9,335 bases of DNA from Alteromonadaceae bacterium (GTDB taxonomy: Bacteria; Pseudomonadota; Gammaproteobacteria; Pseudomonadales; Oleiphilaceae). Position numbers and translations under genes: made by a program. Where the stretch lies: assembly GCA_013393545.1 (NCBI GenBank), contig JABXHG010000336.1, positions 1-9,335 of the forward strand. Direction: 5' to 3'. This document shows positions 6,246-9,335 of the stretch, one piece after another. Below the pieces are notes generated by a model. That model searched no databases, was not told the DNA's origin, and saw only the letters and a program-made list of their open reading frames with translations. Numbering within the stretch: position 1 is the stretch's first letter; each line of letters starts with the position of its first letter.

Positions 6246-6502
6246 AATACCTTTTTATTGGCTCTCAATCTGAGCAGCGCTTCGAGTTACTCCTCAGCCT
6301 GACCCGTATTAATAGTGATGATGTGGTTGCCGCTTTATATGACCACGTTGTGAAAGGAGCAAGCGAAAGCAGCGCCGCCATTATGAATGGCATATCAATG
6401 TCTAACTTTAACCGTGCATTTAAAAAATTAGACACAGTGGCTGCGACCGTCGAACAGGTAAAAGAAATTGACCTACGCAAACTGAAATCAGTTAAGCGAT
6501 AA
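6242..6502 (+). CDS. PapB/FocB-like transcription regulator
   Basis: The 86-residue product has the layout of the PapB (adhesin biosynthesis regulator) family: a segment FELLLSLTRINSDDVVAAL (about 14-32) leading to YDHVVKGASESSAAIMNGIS, then SNFNRAFKKLDTVAATVEQV. The middle and last parts fit a helix-turn-helix, with NGISMSNFNRAFKKL as turn and recognition helix. PapB members bind AT-rich DNA cooperatively and switch fimbrial operons; similar proteins occur on phages and plasmids, where their targets are mostly unknown. Start ATG 6242 has GGAG at 6231-6234 and overlaps the previous stop. A 27-nt gap to the next gene is one of the longest in the operon. No fimbrial operon is seen in the window, though a prepilin-like start lies at the right edge. 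Confidence 0.6.
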   Translation: MKYLFIGSQSEQRFELLLSLTRINSDDVVAALYDHVVKGASESSAAIMNGISMSNFNRAFKKLDTVAATVEQVKEIDLRKLKSVKR

Positions 6503-6529
6503 CAAACAAAACAATACTTTGGTGATTTT

Positions 6530-6913
6530 ATGAGTGAGTTAATGAACGACCAGGTGAAAAGATTTCAGCCTAAAGCAGCCAAGTTTGGCGTTGAAATGGC
6601 TGAGCATGAGAAAGGTGATTATGTTGATTTTATTGATTACGCGAAACTCCGCGAAGAAAACGCAGCGTTGCGGCAGGAGCGCAATGATTTAGATAAATTT
6701 TTCCGTTTTGTTATCGGCGCGTCTTTTGACGGCTGCGATACAGACGGGTCATCAGCACAAAACAAAGCTTTAGAACTGGGACTTTTGCATGAGCAAAAAT
6801 ACGACATGGGGAAACACGGGCACGGCCCAGCTGAATTCTATGGTATTGGACAAGGTGAAACATTTTTGACGTACGCCAACAAAATCAGCAACGGCAAGGA
6901 TGGGGATTTATGA
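6530..6913 (+). CDS. Phage protein of unknown function, short coiled coil
   Basis: The start is ATG 6530, with GGTGA at 6521-6525; ATG 6542 is a possible alternative. The 127-residue product has a charged N-terminus, a heptad-like helix at ~38-57 (YAKLREENAALRQERNDL), and a C-terminal half with FDGCDTDGSSAQNKALELGLLHE. That last stretch recalls small accessory proteins found near recombination genes in many temperate phages, in which a LGLL segment closes the domain. I cannot name a family or function. Its stop overlaps the start of the next gene (ATGA). Confidence 0.65.
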   Translation: MSELMNDQVKRFQPKAAKFGVEMAEHEKGDYVDFIDYAKLREENAALRQERNDLDKFFRFVIGASFDGCDTDGSSAQNKALELGLLHEQKYDMGKHGHGPAEFYGIGQGETFLTYANKISNGKDGDL

Positions 6914-7113
6914 GTGATTTAGTAGACAACGCAAATGCAACTGCAGAATACCTCGCCAGGCTTGCAGTTAAAGATGCACGAACGAAGAAGCAAGGCCCTA
7001 AGCCAACCGGTCACTGTCTTAATTGTGGCGAACCTTTAGATGAAGAACGTCGTTGGTGTGATAGAGATTGCGCCACTGACTGGGAAAAGCTTAATTCAAG
7101 AGGATTAGCATAA
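6910..7113 (+). CDS. Small zinc-ribbon-like protein
   Basis: A 67-residue product with a basic central stretch ([12 protein letters not shown], about 21-32) and a four-cysteine cluster: HCLNCGEPL then [13 protein letters not shown] near residues 35-59. The spacing C-x2-C-x10-C-x3-C fits a small zinc ribbon of the type common in phage early operons; a nucleic-acid-binding or protein-adaptor role is likely but unproven. The start ATG 6910 overlaps the previous stop, with GGGGA just upstream. Its TAA (7111-7113) shares one base with the ATG of ssb, so the two are coupled. Confidence 0.7.
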   Translation: MSDLVDNANATAEYLARLAVKDARTKKQGPKPTGHCLNCGEPLDEERRWCDRDCATDWEKLNSRGLA

Positions 7114-7607
7114 TGGCATCACGCGGAGTAAATAAGGTGATCTTGATTGGTAACCTCGGGGCCGATCCTGATGTTCGCTACACGCAGAGCAGCACGCCGA
7201 TTGCAAACCTGTCTATCGCGACCAGTGAAAGCTGGAAGGACAAAGCAACGGGCGAGCCGCGCGAGCAGACAGAATGGCACCGCTGTGTGGCTTACCGACG
7301 CCTTGCTGAGATTGCTGGCGAGTATCTGAAGAAAGGCTCGAAAGTTTATGTCGAAGGACGTTTGCAAACTCGCAAATGGACTGGCCAGGACAATGTAGAG
7401 CGTTACACCACCGAGGTCGTCATTAATGAAATGCAGATGCTCGATGGTAATGGTGGTAGCCAAGCCAATAACAGCCAACCTAGTCCGGCGCCACAACAGC
7501 AGCGCAGCGGACTGGGAACCAACATGCCGGATAACGGAAGCCGTGGGCCCGACTGGCGAGGCCCAGCACCCGAATCAAATTTTGATGACGACGATCTTCC
7601 ATTTTAG
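7113..7607 (+). CDS. ssb: Single-stranded DNA-binding protein
   Basis: The 164-residue product is a standard bacterial-type SSB. It starts [20 protein letters not shown], followed by the OB fold through about residue 110, including the aromatic residues W42, W55 and the [14 protein letters not shown] segment, then a flexible N/Q/P/G-rich linker. The acidic tip ends DDDDLPF, the tail that recruits partner proteins. It would coat ssDNA produced by the exonuclease and work alongside RecT, and its tail may recruit host recombination proteins. AGAGGA at 7099-7104 gives a good ribosome site for ATG 7113. A second ssb gene is expected elsewhere on the host chromosome. Confidence 0.96.
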   Translation: MASRGVNKVILIGNLGADPDVRYTQSSTPIANLSIATSESWKDKATGEPREQTEWHRCVAYRRLAEIAGEYLKKGSKVYVEGRLQTRKWTGQDNVERYTTEVVINEMQMLDGNGGSQANNSQPSPAPQQQRSGLGTNMPDNGSRGPDWRGPAPESNFDDDDLPF

Positions 7608-7625
7608 AGGTTACGAGAGGTATTT

Positions 7626-7826
7626 ATGATGCAGGAAACAGTACAAGACAACCGCCACATTGAAGTCATGACAGTAAAAGAGGTCTGCGATTTACTTCGT
7701 ATTTCACGCTCTACATTTTGCCGGGTAACGCAGAACCATGATCGTTTTCCGGAACCAATACCTGGCACGGGAAAACGCTTTCTTTACCCGGCTAAAGAAG
7801 TCAGGAAGTTTGCTGGACTGCAGTAA
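7626..7826 (+). CDS. AlpA-like excisionase / directionality factor candidate
   Basis: A 66-residue product with an AlpA/MerR-type helix-turn-helix. MTVKEVCDLLRISRSTFCRV (about 15-34) holds the HTH, then HDRFPEPIPGTGKRFLYPAKEVRKF, the usual AlpA wing and closing helix. Such proteins act as excisionases or as activators of int expression in P4-type elements. AGAGG (7616-7620) precedes ATG 7626; ATG 7629 next to it is equally possible. This is the last gene of the operon, 18 nt after ssb, and its 3' end overlaps the convergent int gene by 26 bp. Being made from the early operon, it would accumulate on induction, when excision is wanted. Confidence 0.85.
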   Translation: MMQETVQDNRHIEVMTVKEVCDLLRISRSTFCRVTQNHDRFPEPIPGTGKRFLYPAKEVRKFAGLQ

Positions 7827-9015
7827 TATTCCCAGCTGCTTGTTCGGCTGCGGCGATAACTAACTGATACCAGATCTCGTAAGCTTCGTTCTGTTTATCT
7901 ATCCAGTCATGGCGGTTGTATACTGCTAAAACACCGCCAAGACTGTGCCCTAATATCTTTTCAACGATATGAGGCTGAATCCCCTGCTCTGATAACCGTG
8001 TTGCTAACGACCGTCTGAAGTCGTGCACGCGCCAGTCATCCATTTTCAATTTAGCTCTTAGCCGCCGAACAGCTCTTTGAATTGCATGAGTCGTTATTGG
8101 CTTTTGAAAGTCATTATCCATTGAGCCGAATACATACGTCGGACTGGGCGTAGCTCTCATTGCATTAACTAACTGGATCATTTCATCTGTGAGCGCCCGG
8201 CGAATTGCGACGCCCGATTTGCTTCTCTCTTTTGGCAGCGTCCAAATTCGGTTTTCAAAGTCGAACTCATTCCACTTGGCTTCACGCACTTCTGAATTTC
8301 GTGCACCGGTTAGAAGTAGCAGCTTAATGCTATTCCTTACCGCCAGAGATAGCTTAGTGTTTTCAATGGCCATCCAAATACGGCCGATTTCATGCAGCTC
8401 AAGCGTTCTGTCTCGCCTGCTGTTACCTGTGCCTACCGTACTCACTTCAAGATTCATTACTGTCGGTTGGTTAATAAGCTCGCGGCGCATACACCAGCCA
8501 AGGGCACGTTTTGTCACTTTGAGAACCACTCCGGCATTGTAAGGGGACGTTTTCTCAGCAATGCCATCGAATAGGCTTAGCCATTCATCCATCCGGATAC
8601 GCTCAACAGGGATCGAATAGCGACCTTTTAAATGCTTCTCAGCGATACTCGAGTAGTTCACCCGCGTGCTATCTTTCAGTTTGCGTGCTACGTGCTTATT
8701 CAGCCATTCATCAATGCATTTATCGAGCGTCCATTCGCCACCAGAGTAACGTGAGCGGGCAGCCACTTTCGGATCGCCGCCTTCTTGCAGCACCACAGAC
8801 AATCGTGTAGCCTCATCTCTAGCTGATTTGAGCGCCAGCAAGGGGTATGAGCCAAGCGTAATGCGTGTGTTGCGGCCACCAATACGATAGCGAAACTGAA
8901 ATGAAATAGTGCCCTTATCCGTTACCCTGGCATAAAGGCGATTGCCAACTGAAATCTCTTGGGTTTTCTCCGGAGGATTCTTGGTCCAGCTCTTGAGTTG
9001 TCTGTCTGTAAGCAT
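7801..9015 (-). CDS. int: Tyrosine recombinase, P4-type integrase with N-terminal arm-binding domain
   Basis: From ATG 9015 the protein has 404 residues, the usual size for P4-type integrases. GGA seven bases upstream and the conserved opening (MLTDRQL) favour this start over GTG 9033. Residues ~1-85 form the arm-type DNA-binding domain (FRYRIGGRNTRITLGSYP near 41-58). A core-binding domain follows (~95-180), then the catalytic domain. The active-site set is complete: Arg239 in TGARNSEV, Lys266 in KERSKSG, His331 and Arg334 in HDFRR, His357 in LGHSLG, and the nucleophile Tyr366 in AVYNRHD. It would integrate the element into, and with a directionality factor excise it from, a chromosomal site. 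It is read opposite to the operon and convergent with the alpA-like gene. Confidence 0.95.
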   Translation of the reverse strand: MLTDRQLKSWTKNPPEKTQEISVGNRLYARVTDKGTISFQFRYRIGGRNTRITLGSYPLLALKSARDEATRLSVVLQEGGDPKVAARSRYSGGEWTLDKCIDEWLNKHVARKLKDSTRVNYSSIAEKHLKGRYSIPVERIRMDEWLSLFDGIAEKTSPYNAGVVLKVTKRALGWCMRRELINQPTVMNLEVSTVGTGNSRRDRTLELHEIGRIWMAIENTKLSLAVRNSIKLLLLTGARNSEVREAKWNEFDFENRIWTLPKERSKSGVAIRRALTDEMIQLVNAMRATPSPTYVFGSMDNDFQKPITTHAIQRAVRRLRAKLKMDDWRVHDFRRSLATRLSEQGIQPHIVEKILGHSLGGVLAVYNRHDWIDKQNEAYEIWYQLVIAAAEQAAGNITAVQQTS

Positions 9016-9027
9016 AAATATCCAAAA

Positions 9028-9056
9028 TAGCACGCAGGCATTAATTTATAGCACGC
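9028..9056 (-). promoter_or_regulatory. Paired direct repeats over the candidate int promoter
   Basis: TAGCACGC occurs at 9028-9035 and again at 9049-9056, 21 bp apart start to start, or two helical turns. Read leftward, TATAAA (plus-strand 9045-9050) is a candidate int -10 about 30 bases before the ATG, so one repeat overlaps the -10 and the other lies near the transcription start. The second copy continues as TAGCACGCTA, in which TAGC and GCTA form a short inverted repeat. Integrase arm-type sites or an autoregulatory operator are both possible. Confidence 0.4.
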
Positions 9057-9153
9057 TAGTAGCATATAGAATTTTGCAATAGAAGAAAACAAGAGAATAA
9101 AACGAACAACTGGCGACACAGATAAACACAACCAAAGCCGCGCGGTATAAGAC

Positions 9154-9240
9154 ATGCAGCCATATTCAGATAACAATAGCGAACAAGAGAATCAGCCCAC
9201 CTTTTACTGGCACGATTATGAGACATGGGGGGCTAACCCG
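9154..9240 (+). pseudogene. sbcB: 5' fragment of exonuclease I gene
   Basis: From ATG 9154 the reading begins MQPYSDNNSEQENQPTF and continues YWHDYETWGANP. The run TF-x-x-HDYET-x-G-x-x-P is the conserved N-terminus of exonuclease I, in which Asp and Glu of DYET are the first metal ligands of the DEDD 3'-5' exonuclease. After GANP (base 9240) the next residues, PNRRRSRRTK, no longer follow the family (DRPxQFAGxRTD is expected), and no frame restores it. Only about 29 codons of a protein of roughly 470 residues are therefore present. The frame has no stop to the window end and runs in frame into the prepilin-like gene at 9274. No clear ribosome site precedes the ATG. It is either a remnant at an attachment junction or host DNA carried by the element. 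Confidence 0.55.
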
Positions 9241-9273
9241 CCAAACCGGAGACGCTCCCGAAGGACCAAAACC

Positions 9274-9335
9274 ATGAAGAGCAAGATGATGAAAAATAAG
9301 CGTATTCCTCACGAAACCCGCCAGCAGGGTTTCAC
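9274..9335 (+). CDS. Start of a type IV prepilin/pseudopilin-like gene (cut by window end)
   Basis: AAGGA (9261-9265) lies exactly eight bases before ATG 9274, so a real start is likely. The visible 20-21 residues are a basic leader (MKSKMMKNKR) ending RQQG followed by F-T. A short positively charged leader ending in Gly before Phe-Thr is the prepilin peptidase site of type IV pilins and type II secretion pseudopilins, where F-T-L-I-E follows. The window stops before Leu-Ile-Glu and the hydrophobic helix can be seen, so the family is tentative. If right, the product is exported, trimmed at Gly19 and assembled into a pilus-like fibre, and this gene is host chromosome beyond the element. Confidence 0.5.
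   Translation, partial: MKSKMMKNKRIPHETRQQGF

Noticed and set aside
9016..9033. GTG start for int at 9033
   Set aside because: ATG 9015 has a GGA ribosome site and matches the usual start of this family; the six extra residues are hydrophobic and atypical.
9313..9333. GAAACCC/GGGTTTC hairpin near the window end as a terminator
   Set aside because: It lies within the leader codons of the prepilin-like gene, with no T-run visible before the window ends; probably coincidental.

Overview
This window looks like the early/recombination arm and integrase end of a temperate phage or related integrative element in a gammaproteobacterium. The Alteromonadales (Idiomarina-like) are my best guess, from the style of the proteins and the moderate base composition; nothing here proves a genus. 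The support is a long tightly coupled operon of phage type (RecT annealing protein, YqaJ exonuclease, Dam-like methyltransferase, SSB, AlpA-type excisionase) followed by a convergent P4-type tyrosine integrase. No capsid, tail, lysis, replication-initiator or CI-type repressor gene lies inside the window.

Layout. Positions 1-300 hold the 3' part of a small coiled-coil plus membrane-anchor protein. Positions 301-510 are non-coding, with a 14-bp perfect palindrome. A 400-residue predicted lipoprotein of unknown function is read leftward (511-1713). From 1714 to 2207 there is a regulatory region: weak promoter for the lipoprotein, two candidate rightward promoters, then a leader of about 285 nt containing eight consecutive stem-loops, several of which share an arm with an alternative partner. 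The rightward operon (2208-7826) follows with ten genes after the first unknown one; most junctions are ATGA-type overlaps or gaps under 30 nt.

How the genes fit together. The YqaJ exonuclease would resect double-stranded ends and RecT would anneal the resulting single strands, with SSB coating ssDNA. The Dam-like enzyme would modify element DNA. Two small putative DNA-binding proteins (a winged-helix-like one and a PapB-like one) and two small cysteine-rich proteins lie between. The last gene, an AlpA-like HTH protein, is the likely recombination directionality factor. It overlaps the 3' end of the convergent integrase gene by 26 bp, so early-operon transcription would run antisense into int.

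Right end. Upstream of int are two 8-bp direct repeats 21 bp apart that overlap the candidate int promoter. Beyond them is a short in-frame fragment that clearly resembles the N-terminus of exonuclease I (SbcB) and ends abruptly. It is followed at once by a well-placed ribosome-binding site and the start of a gene whose first residues form a type IV prepilin leader. This marks the element/chromosome junction or a rearranged one. The multi-hairpin leader and this junction are the most unusual things in the window.
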